A stretch of 64,000 nt of DNA. Source: Thiomicrospira cyclica ALM1. Its GTDB lineage: Bacteria > Pseudomonadota > Gammaproteobacteria > Thiomicrospirales > Thiomicrospiraceae. Under the pieces are notes generated by a model, which searched no databases, was not told the DNA's origin, and saw only the letters and a list, made by a program, of their open reading frames with translations. Numbering within the stretch: the first letter of the stretch is position 1; every line of letters begins with the position of its first letter. A program made the position numbers and the translations under genes. Positions 56,913 to 64,000 of the stretch are shown one piece after another. Where the stretch lies: NCBI RefSeq assembly GCF_000214825.1, contig NC_015581.1, positions 1,178,001 to 1,242,000 of the forward strand, in the 5' to 3' direction.

Positions 56913-58016
56913 TTAAGTCGCTGTATTGCGGGACAAGCGTGGGTGTTGATGCAATTTTGTCAATAATGCGCTTTCAAATGCCGCATCCATGACCACTTTT
57001 ACTGGACAGACCCACCAATTTGTGTTGGCAAAACGATCTTTTGCAAACACACCTTTTACAAATTTTTGACATTTTACCGCATCTTTAGCCGTCATAACTA
57101 AGGGTTTTGTTGGATCAAGCTCGGCAAAATCTGCTTCGCTAAAAACATAATGGTCAGCAAAGGGCTTTTCGAAAACATCCAACCCCTGTTGCTTGAGTGC
57201 GCTAAAAAACCGCTGTGGATGACCAATACCTGCGATGGCATAGATAAACTGCCCCTGAAAGTCCGCCAGGGGTTTCTGCTGACTAGCATCATCCAACCGA
57301 TAGGCTTGTTGCAGCTCTAATGCAAAGCCATAGCTGGGTGGACTATTATCAACAGCCGCCAACCAGCTGGGCGGGTTATAAAAGCTGGTGGGCGACACTG
57401 GCGAAATTGCGCCGTTAAACAACACAAAATCCACCTGCTGCAAACGATCAAGCGGTTCCCGCAACGGTCCCGCAGGCAAACAATAGCCATTACCAATGCC
57501 ATCATTTGGTCGGCTGGCATCAAAAACGACCAGTTCCATATCACGTGCTAGGCCATAATGCTGCAAACCATCATCGCTAATGACAATATCTACCGACTCG
57601 ATAGCCAGCAGGCCTGCTAAAGCCGCCGCGCGATCACGACACACCACAATAGGAATATCAAAGGCTTGTGCCAACATCAAGGGTTCGTCGCCTACTACCG
57701 CCGGATCGCTGACTGCCGTAACCTGTTGCGGATTCTGAATGGCCACGCCGCCATAACCGCGAGCAATCACCCCAACCCGCCAGCCCTGCGCTTGCAACAG
57801 CGGAATTAGCCAACTAATCAGCGGCGTTTTACCACTACCGCCAACCACCAAATTCCCCACCACCAACACAAAAGGCATCTTATTATCGTAATCGTGGGTT
57901 GCTTGTTGCTTAAACGCCTTAAAACGCCGTTTCGCGACCCATGCAACCAGGCCTGCTAATGGCCGCAATAATTGTGCTCGCCAATTGGGTTTTAACCAAA
58001 AACCTGGCCAACTCAT
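56913..58016 (-). CDS. lpxK: Tetraacyldisaccharide 4'-kinase
   Basis: Phosphorylates the lipid A disaccharide at the inner membrane. The N-terminal helix region (LLRPLAGLVAWVAKRRFKAF) anchors it; the P-loop GNLVVGGSGKTPL lies near residue 57, and ISDDGLQHYGLARDMELVV near residue 150 is diagnostic. The ATG at 58016 shares one base with the stop of the Kef-type antiporter gene (TGATG). Two CAGGCCTG palindromes lie in it. Confidence 0.95.
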   Translation of the reverse strand: MSWPGFWLKPNWRAQLLRPLAGLVAWVAKRRFKAFKQQATHDYDNKMPFVLVVGNLVVGGSGKTPLISWLIPLLQAQGWRVGVIARGYGGVAIQNPQQVTAVSDPAVVGDEPLMLAQAFDIPIVVCRDRAAALAGLLAIESVDIVISDDGLQHYGLARDMELVVFDASRPNDGIGNGYCLPAGPLREPLDRLQQVDFVLFNGAISPVSPTSFYNPPSWLAAVDNSPPSYGFALELQQAYRLDDASQQKPLADFQGQFIYAIAGIGHPQRFFSALKQQGLDVFEKPFADHYVFSEADFAELDPTKPLVMTAKDAVKCQKFVKGVFAKDRFANTNWWVCPVKVVMDAAFESALLTKLHQHPRLSRNTAT

Positions 58017-59992
58017 CAGCAAATAACGCAGAGGTTAGTGAGTCGACTTTCGACCTTGGTTAAATTTTCTTGGGTGCCAAATAACACCAACACATCACCC
58101 GGCATTAATACCGTATCCGGTTGCGGACTTAAATTACGTTCGCCATCTCGCACCAACGCATTTAATTCAACCTGGTCGTCTTCTAAATCTAACTCATCTA
58201 ACCGCTTTCCAATGGCCGAACTGCCTTCTGTTAAGGCTACAGAATGTAAGAACTCCGGAAGATTAATGCAATCATTAATTTCCACCGTGCTTCTAAATAA
58301 TTCACGCATCATTTGATAACGATCAACGCGCGAGTCTTGTAAGGTACGTGCCACTTTTGCTAAAGGCATTTTCAATGCCAACATTGCATGCGAGCTCAAC
58401 ATAATACCGGCCTCGAACGTCTCTGGTATTACCTCGGTCGCACCGGCTCGCCGCAACTCCGCGACATGAATTTCATCGCGTGTTCTTACTAAAATAGGAA
58501 CCTCGGGATTCAGTAATCGCGCTAACTTTAAAGTTTTAAGTGTGGCTGGTAAATCATCATGGCAAATCAGTAGCAGCTTCGCTTTAGGCACGCCCACAGC
58601 CTCTAATACGGTCAAATCCGATGAATCGCCATAATAAACCGGCTCACCACCTAATCGTGCCTCTTTAACCCGCCCGGCATCCATATCCAGCGCCACATAA
58701 GTAATTTTCTCTTTTTCTAACATATGGCCAACAATCTGACCTATTCGGCCATAGCCGGAAATCACCACGTGTTCTTCCGAAGCGGTCGGGGCTAACTCGG
58801 GATCCGTCGTCATCGCCAATAAAGGCTTTCTCGGCTTAAACCAACTGGCAATTGTTTGGTTATAACGAATTAAGAATGGCGCTAAAATCATCGAGAATAG
58901 CACCGAGGTCAACACGATCTGCGCCATGCGATCTTCTAGAATGCTGGCATCAATCCCAATTGCCAACAGCGCAAAACCAAACTCGCCACCTACCGCTAAA
59001 AGTAATCCGGTACGTATGGCCGTTTGTAAATCAATCCCGGATACTCTGACAATTAAGGTGACTAATAAAATCTTGATGACAAAAATAGCGAGGGTTACTA
59101 ATAGCACTTCAACCCAAATATCAGGCAGTGAAAATGGATTAAACAGCATCCCAATACTGATAAAGAATAAGCCCAAGAGTACATCTTTAAATGGACGAAT
59201 GGTTGATTCCACCTGATGTTTAAACTCGGTTTCCGCAAGCATCATCCCCGCTAAGAAGGCACCAAACGCCATGGATAAACCCAGGCTCATGGTAGTCCAA
59301 GCGGCCACCAAAGAGACAAACAGCACCGATAAGGTAAACAACTCTGCGGAGTTTCGTTGCGCCACAGTATGAAAGAAAGGTTTGAGTAAATAACGCCCTA
59401 AAAAGAACACTAAGAAAAACGCAAATAAGGCTTTCAACAACGCCCAACTTAAATCCATCGCCAAGGCTTGCGTGCTGGCAATTGCCAACACCGGAATCAC
59501 CACCACAAAAGGTACCGCGGTAATATCCTGGAACACCGACAAAGTGGTTCCTAAACGGCCATGACGGGTTTGCCCCTCGCCCTGCTCGGCGAGCTGTTTA
59601 ATAATAATCGTACTGGAGGACTGGGCAAAAATTGCGCCAATTACAAACGCCGCAATCGCCGGTACACCCAGCGCCCACAAAATCACCGCAACCACCGCCG
59701 TGGTTAAGACCACCTGCGCAGTTCCCAAGCCCAGAATTGTATGCCTCGACGCATAAATTTGCGCCATGGAAAAGCTCAACCCAATGGTAAAGAGCAAAAA
59801 GACAATCCCAAACTCGGCAATCAGCCGAATATATTCTTCCTCAATAACCGGACCGGGCGTATAGGCGCCCAATAACACACCCACCGCCAAATAACCCAAG
59901 CTGGCTGGGATCTGCAGTTTTTTAAACACCAAAATAATAAATACGGTTAACCCAAGTAAAATAATAACTTGAGTTAGAGTTTGTTCTAGCAT
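58016..59992 (-). CDS. CPA2-type cation:proton antiporter (KefB/YbaL-like)
   Basis: 658 residues: about 12-13 membrane helices in the first ~385 (QSSSTIIIKQLAEQG is a CPA2 signature), then a cytosolic RCK N domain with VVISGYGRIGQIVGHMLEKEK near residue 412, and an RCK C domain at the end (SAIGKRLDELDL ... MPGDVLVLFGTQENLTKVE). Such proteins exchange K+ or Na+ for protons under NAD(H) or ligand control. No KefF/KefG-type ancillary gene is adjacent, and KefB, KefC and YbaL cannot be separated by eye. Confidence 0.88.
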   Translation of the reverse strand: MLEQTLTQVIILLGLTVFIILVFKKLQIPASLGYLAVGVLLGAYTPGPVIEEEYIRLIAEFGIVFLLFTIGLSFSMAQIYASRHTILGLGTAQVVLTTAVVAVILWALGVPAIAAFVIGAIFAQSSSTIIIKQLAEQGEGQTRHGRLGTTLSVFQDITAVPFVVVIPVLAIASTQALAMDLSWALLKALFAFFLVFFLGRYLLKPFFHTVAQRNSAELFTLSVLFVSLVAAWTTMSLGLSMAFGAFLAGMMLAETEFKHQVESTIRPFKDVLLGLFFISIGMLFNPFSLPDIWVEVLLVTLAIFVIKILLVTLIVRVSGIDLQTAIRTGLLLAVGGEFGFALLAIGIDASILEDRMAQIVLTSVLFSMILAPFLIRYNQTIASWFKPRKPLLAMTTDPELAPTASEEHVVISGYGRIGQIVGHMLEKEKITYVALDMDAGRVKEARLGGEPVYYGDSSDLTVLEAVGVPKAKLLLICHDDLPATLKTLKLARLLNPEVPILVRTRDEIHVAELRRAGATEVIPETFEAGIMLSSHAMLALKMPLAKVARTLQDSRVDRYQMMRELFRSTVEINDCINLPEFLHSVALTEGSSAIGKRLDELDLEDDQVELNALVRDGERNLSPQPDTVLMPGDVLVLFGTQENLTKVESRLTNLCVIC

Positions 59993-60081
59993 TTGGGCAA
60001 CCTTAAATGCGTAAAGTAAATTAAGTAAGATTTTAGCAAATAGGTATAAGGCTGAGCAGGCTTATTTTGCATAAAACCGGT

Positions 60082-62799
60082 TTAAACGCTGATAAAGTAA
60101 CGTCGGCGCACCCACTTCTCTAGCTCTACCAATAAAAACACCAACAAACCAAATACTAAAATTCGTCCCCAGTCTTCCAGTGCAATCGGCGTGGTACCAA
60201 ATAAGGTATTCATCAACGGTGCATAGGTAAAGGCTAACTGGATTACAATCAGCACAGCCACCGCAATCCACATCGCCTTACTGCCAAATAAACCATCAAC
60301 ACTAAATACGTGCTGATCGATATAACGCAGGTTAAACAGATAAAACAACTGACCAGCAACCAGGGTGTTAATCGCCACGGTTCTGGCGTAGTCATCCATC
60401 ACCCCAAGCATATCCATATAAACAAAGTGTCCAAAGGTACCCGCCCACAGCAATAATGCGACAAACGGAATCCGCCACAGCATTAAGCCGGATAATAATG
60501 GCATATCCGGACGCCGCGGATGGCGACGCATGACACCGGGCTCCGTTGGTTCAAAGGCCAAGGCCATCGCCAGCGTTACCGAGGTCACCATGTTGACCCA
60601 CAATACCTGCACAGGCGTTAATGGCAATTGATGGGCCAATAAAATAGCAAAGATAATCGTTAAGGATTGACCCGCATTAGTCGGTAACATGTGCAAAATC
60701 GATTTACGAATATTGTTATAAACCGTACGGCCTTCCTTAACGGCACGTGCAATCGAGGCAAAATTATCATCAGCCAGCACCATTTCTGAAGCCTCTTTTG
60801 AAGCTTCGGTGCCTTTTTTACCCATCGCAATACCAACATCCGCCCGCTTCAAGGCTGGCGCATCGTTCACTCCGTCACCAGTCATTGCCGTGACATGACC
60901 CTGCGCTTGCAAGGCCGCCACCAATCTGAGTTTATGCTCTGGACTGGTGCGCGCAAAAATATCGACATCCGTTACCGCTTTTTGCAACGCCGTATCATCC
61001 ATTTGCTCAATGTCATGACCGGTAATCGCGGTTTTACCATCACCAATACCCAGCTGTAAGCCAATCGCTTTGGCGGTAGCCGCATGGTCTCCGGTAATCA
61101 TCTTCACCCGGATACCGGCTTGGTGACATTCGGCAACCGCTTTAATCGCCTCTTCGCGCGGTGGATCGATAATGCCAAATAAGTTAAGGAGCACCGCGCC
61201 TGCTTTAACATCATCAAAGCCAAGTTCCATCTGCGTACCGGGGACTTTTTTCACCGCAATCGCCAACACCCGTTGACCACTATCGGCCAGCCGCTCCATC
61301 GACTGATGCCAAAAATCAGCATCAATCGGCTGTTCACCCGCTGCGGTCGCTTGATGCTGACACATGGTCAATACCCGCTCTGGCGCACCCTTGATAAAAA
61401 TATAACCCTGACCTTGATGATCATGGTGCAGAGTGGCCATAAATTTATGATCCGATTCAAACGGAATCAAATCGGTACGTGGACATAAGCCTGTTTCTAT
61501 TTTTGGATCAAGCCCAGCTTTAATCGCGGCGGCGAGTAATGCCCCCTCAGTAGGATCGCCACTAACCTGCCAATCACCCTCTTTTTCGACCAACCAGCTG
61601 TCATTACATAACAAGACGCCTTTTAAACCCATAACCAGTGCCGGATCTAGCTGGTCGAGATCGCGCATCTTGCCATCGATTTCGATGGCTCCTTGTGGCG
61701 CATAACCCACACCGGATACCTGGTACTGATGGTCCGCAGTGACCAAGGCTTGCACCGTCATTTCATTGCAGGTAAGCGTGCCGGTTTTATCAGAGCAAAT
61801 CGTGGTGACGGCGCCAAGGGTTTCCACAGCAGGCAAACGCCGAATAATGGCATTGCGTCGTGCCATTTTTTGCACCCCAATAGCCAGGGTGATGGTCATA
61901 ATGGCCGGTAAACCTTCGGGAATGGTCGATACCGCTAAACTCACCGCAGCTAAGAACATCTCGGCGGCGGCATAATCGCGTACCCAATAACCAAAAGCAA
62001 AAATAAGCGCTGATAAGAAAATAATGATGATGGATAAGATACGCCCGAACTCAGCCGTCTGACGCAACAGCGGCGTGGTAATCATCTCCACTTTTGACAG
62101 CATAGCACTGATGCGACCAATTTCTGTCTGCGCACCCGTTGCAACCACCACTCCTCGCCCTCGACCGAAACTGACCAGCGTACCGGAATAAGCCATCGAT
62201 AAGCGATCACCTAACGACGCGGAGGTCGCTACCGGATCGATACGTTTTTCAACAGGCACAGATTCACCGGTCAATACCGCTTCTTCAATCCGCAAACTGC
62301 GCGTATCTAATAGTCGTAGATCCGCCGGCACCTTATCACCGGCTTGTAACAACACAATATCGCCTGGCACCAGCTGTTCAGCCGGAATGGTTTGACGCTG
62401 ACCATTACGTAATACAACCGCTTGGGGCGACAGCATATTACGAATGGCATCAAGTGCCTGCTCAGCCTTACCTTCTTGCACAAAACCAATGCTTGCATTG
62501 ATCAGCACCACAGCCAAAATAACAAAGGTATCCACCCAGTGTTCTAAAAACGCGGTACCAATAGCCGCCGCAATCAAGATATAGATGAGGATGTTATTAA
62601 ATTGACGGGCCAAACGAACGAGTGGCCCACTGCGCTGACTGGTTTCAATATGATTTTGCCCAATCTCAGCTAAACGTTTTTCAGCTTCAATAACACTCAA
62701 CCCTTCTGCTCGGCTTTCAAAATGCGCTAAAGCTTTATCAGACTTGTAGGCGTGCCATTTCAATGGGTTATCACTGACTGTATTGGATTTGTTAGACAT
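60082..62799 (-). CDS. Cation-transporting P-type ATPase (P2, Ca2+-like)
   Basis: 905 residues with the N-terminal cation-ATPase domain, actuator TGES loop (VLTGESVPVEK near residue 177), helix 4 PEGLPAIMTITLAIGVQKMARR, phosphorylation site CSDKTGTLTCNEMT near residue 335, KGAPERVL, and the hinge MTGDGVNDAPALKRADVGIAMG. Residues of helix 4 (PEGLP) and helix 6 (NMVTSVTLA) fit Ca2+-type pumps; the ion remains to be shown. The C-terminal ~180 residues hold the last four helices. It is 22 bases upstream of the Kef region's spacer and 22 bases after the DUF1538 gene's end. Confidence 0.92.
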   Translation of the reverse strand: MSNKSNTVSDNPLKWHAYKSDKALAHFESRAEGLSVIEAEKRLAEIGQNHIETSQRSGPLVRLARQFNNILIYILIAAAIGTAFLEHWVDTFVILAVVLINASIGFVQEGKAEQALDAIRNMLSPQAVVLRNGQRQTIPAEQLVPGDIVLLQAGDKVPADLRLLDTRSLRIEEAVLTGESVPVEKRIDPVATSASLGDRLSMAYSGTLVSFGRGRGVVVATGAQTEIGRISAMLSKVEMITTPLLRQTAEFGRILSIIIIFLSALIFAFGYWVRDYAAAEMFLAAVSLAVSTIPEGLPAIMTITLAIGVQKMARRNAIIRRLPAVETLGAVTTICSDKTGTLTCNEMTVQALVTADHQYQVSGVGYAPQGAIEIDGKMRDLDQLDPALVMGLKGVLLCNDSWLVEKEGDWQVSGDPTEGALLAAAIKAGLDPKIETGLCPRTDLIPFESDHKFMATLHHDHQGQGYIFIKGAPERVLTMCQHQATAAGEQPIDADFWHQSMERLADSGQRVLAIAVKKVPGTQMELGFDDVKAGAVLLNLFGIIDPPREEAIKAVAECHQAGIRVKMITGDHAATAKAIGLQLGIGDGKTAITGHDIEQMDDTALQKAVTDVDIFARTSPEHKLRLVAALQAQGHVTAMTGDGVNDAPALKRADVGIAMGKKGTEASKEASEMVLADDNFASIARAVKEGRTVYNNIRKSILHMLPTNAGQSLTIIFAILLAHQLPLTPVQVLWVNMVTSVTLAMALAFEPTEPGVMRRHPRRPDMPLLSGLMLWRIPFVALLLWAGTFGHFVYMDMLGVMDDYARTVAINTLVAGQLFYLFNLRYIDQHVFSVDGLFGSKAMWIAVAVLIVIQLAFTYAPLMNTLFGTTPIALEDWGRILVFGLLVFLLVELEKWVRRRYFISV

Positions 62800-62821
62800 A
62801 GCCTTACCTCTATCAATCAGT

Positions 62822-64000
62822 TTAGATGTTGCGTGATTTTCGTTTACTCATCTTTTGGGCGATGATGCTATAACCCAATACGGTAATCATTGGGAATACC
62901 GAAGCAAACGCAATCAAACCGAAGCCATCCATGAGGATATTTCGCCCTTCAATATTGGTTGCCAGATATATCCCAAATGCGGTAATTAAGGGTACGGTAA
63001 TCTCGGAGGTGGTGACCCCGCCCAGGTCAAATGCAAAGCCATGCATTTCTTTTGGGGCAAAAAACACCAGCACCACTACAAACGTATAGAGCAAGGTAAT
63101 CAAGAGCCAAATATCCATACCATTGACGATTTTATAAGTACCCAACAAAATACCAAAACCAACGCCCACCGCGACCAAGATACGAATCAAGGTTACGTTT
63201 AAGCTGAGTTCCGAGTATTTATCCGCCTGTTTAATCACCGCCACCAACGCCGGTTCAGCCATGGTGGTGCCAAAGCCGACCAAAAAGGCAAACAAGAAAA
63301 TAAAGAACAGACTGTTCATATCCACCAAGCTGCCGGCAATGGATTCACCGATTGGGAACAAGCCCAGCTTGATACCTAAAATAAAGCCATACAGACCGAT
63401 AACCAAGAATACAAAGCCAATAACGACCCGCGAAAAATTTGGTAAACGTTTCCGCAAGACCAAAAATTGGAAGATAAAAATCGTTGCCAATATCGGTAGG
63501 ATATTTAAGAAGGTATCAAAAATGCCCGCTAGAATTGCCATAGGTGCAAAGTCTGCCAGCGTATAAGCCGCTTCAACTGACTTTTCATAACCGACTCCGA
63601 GCATACTTAAATCGTCACCCAAAACAAAAATGCCATACAGCTGAATACTGATCATCGGCGTAATTGCAGCCAGCGCAACAAAGCCAAAACCATCACGCAA
63701 CACACTGCGGCCACGAATGGATGAGGCAATACCTATACCTATAGCGACGATCAGCGGTACCGTGGCGACATTGGTTGCGACCCCACCGGAATCATAGGCT
63801 AGGCCAATGATTTCTTTGGGGGTAAAGGCGGTAATGACCAGAACAATAATGTAGCCGCTAATAATGATCTTGGACACCGACCAGCCAAACAACGCACGCA
63901 AAATACCAAAAGCGGTAATCGCACCGACGGACGACGCAATAATTAGCCGTAGCGTAAAGGCATCAATTGCACCTTGAGTAATTTCTTCCGCTTGCAGGGC
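62822..64000 (-). CDS. DUF1538 membrane protein, 5'-truncated by window edge
   Basis: The frame is open to the window end, so the N-terminus is missing; 392 residues are visible. A polytopic membrane protein with an internal duplication: ITAFTPKEIIGLAYDSGGVAT ... and FFAPKEMHGFAFDLGGVTT ... are followed by near-identical segments (VPLI, GIGIASSIRGRSVLRDGFG / GIYLATNIEGRNILMDGFG). This is the DUF1538 family, of unknown function. It is followed after 22 bases by the P-type ATPase and may serve in the same ion handling. Confidence 0.85.
   Translation of the reverse strand, partial: ALQAEEITQGAIDAFTLRLIIASSVGAITAFGILRALFGWSVSKIIISGYIIVLVITAFTPKEIIGLAYDSGGVATNVATVPLIVAIGIGIASSIRGRSVLRDGFGFVALAAITPMISIQLYGIFVLGDDLSMLGVGYEKSVEAAYTLADFAPMAILAGIFDTFLNILPILATIFIFQFLVLRKRLPNFSRVVIGFVFLVIGLYGFILGIKLGLFPIGESIAGSLVDMNSLFFIFLFAFLVGFGTTMAEPALVAVIKQADKYSELSLNVTLIRILVAVGVGFGILLGTYKIVNGMDIWLLITLLYTFVVVLVFFAPKEMHGFAFDLGGVTTSEITVPLITAFGIYLATNIEGRNILMDGFGLIAFASVFPMITVLGYSIIAQKMSKRKSRNI

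Larger units (their letters stand above)
34694..57955. repeat. Dispersed palindrome family CAGGCCTG (consensus ASCAGGCCTGST)
   Basis: Nineteen exact CAGGCCTG copies in this interval start at 34694, 36089, 36947, 38170, 40693, 41580, 41977, 42747, 44744, 46770, 49084, 49981, 51403, 52674, 53183, 55917, 56500, 57609 and 57948. Four more lie at 17889, 23246, 25407 and 30669. An 8-mer of this composition is expected about once in 64 kb. Flanks are conserved beyond the core: most copies have A/G or A/C before and C/G then T after. Most are inside genes, in more than one reading frame and on genes of both strands; three are intergenic. Confidence 0.9.

Overview
The window is a dense, almost gap-free piece of a bacterial chromosome, about 60 protein genes with no gene-free stretch over 300 bases. 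Gene content and order fit a gammaproteobacterium: tesA divergent from ybbA-ybbP, lpxK-ycaR-kdsB, minC-minD-minE, mfd next to a csiV-like gene, fur beside bamE, and ratA divergent from smpB. The moderate GC content and the secreted DsrE-like protein would suit a sulfur-oxidising Thiotrichales lineage such as Thiomicrospira and relatives. That finer placement is inference. I found no tRNA, rRNA, CRISPR array, IS element or prophage gene.

Layout. 1-4.3 kb (+): the end of a short-chain dehydrogenase, ispA, queD, a prepilin-peptidase homologue without cysteines and aroG, with a DUF3579 gene on the other strand. 4.4-11.1 kb (-): one long operon, glyA-nrdR-ribD-ribE-ribBX-ribH-nusB-thiL, giving one-carbon units, riboflavin and the last thiamine step. 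11.2-17.2 kb: ettA, a PAS-GGDEF protein with a degenerate active site, a periplasmic DsrE-like protein, an orphan LuxR-type response regulator with Glu at the phosphorylation site, fumC and a thioredoxin. 17.2-29.4 kb (-): ROK sugar kinase, DUF455, a small secreted protein, greA, carB, carA, dapB, dnaJ, dnaK, grpE. A sigma-32-type promoter precedes grpE, and a terminator hairpin with an overlapping leader peptide precedes carA.

29.5-38.2 kb: nadK-recN, fur, bamE, rnfH-ratA, smpB, tesA, ybbA-ybbP. 38.2-44.3 kb: ilvA, then a copper-uptake cluster (OprC-like TonB receptor, Sco, PCuAC) and small membrane proteins. 44.3-53.2 kb: an ABC-F ATPase, lolD, lolC, a TRIC-like channel, mfd and csiV. 53.2-64 kb (-): minE-minD-minC, a YqiA-like esterase, kdsB, ycaR, lpxK, a Kef-type antiporter, a P-type cation ATPase and a DUF1538 membrane protein cut by the window edge.

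Two signals stand out. First, the palindrome CAGGCCTG, usually extended to ASCAGGCCTGST, occurs 23 times where about one copy is expected by chance. Nineteen copies lie between 34.7 and 58.0 kb, and three intergenic copies sit directly behind stop codons. Second, the carA leader has a promoter-like element, a 12-codon open frame with a good ribosome binding site, and a strong intrinsic terminator whose 5' arm overlaps the end of that frame. This is the architecture of a translation-coupled attenuator.
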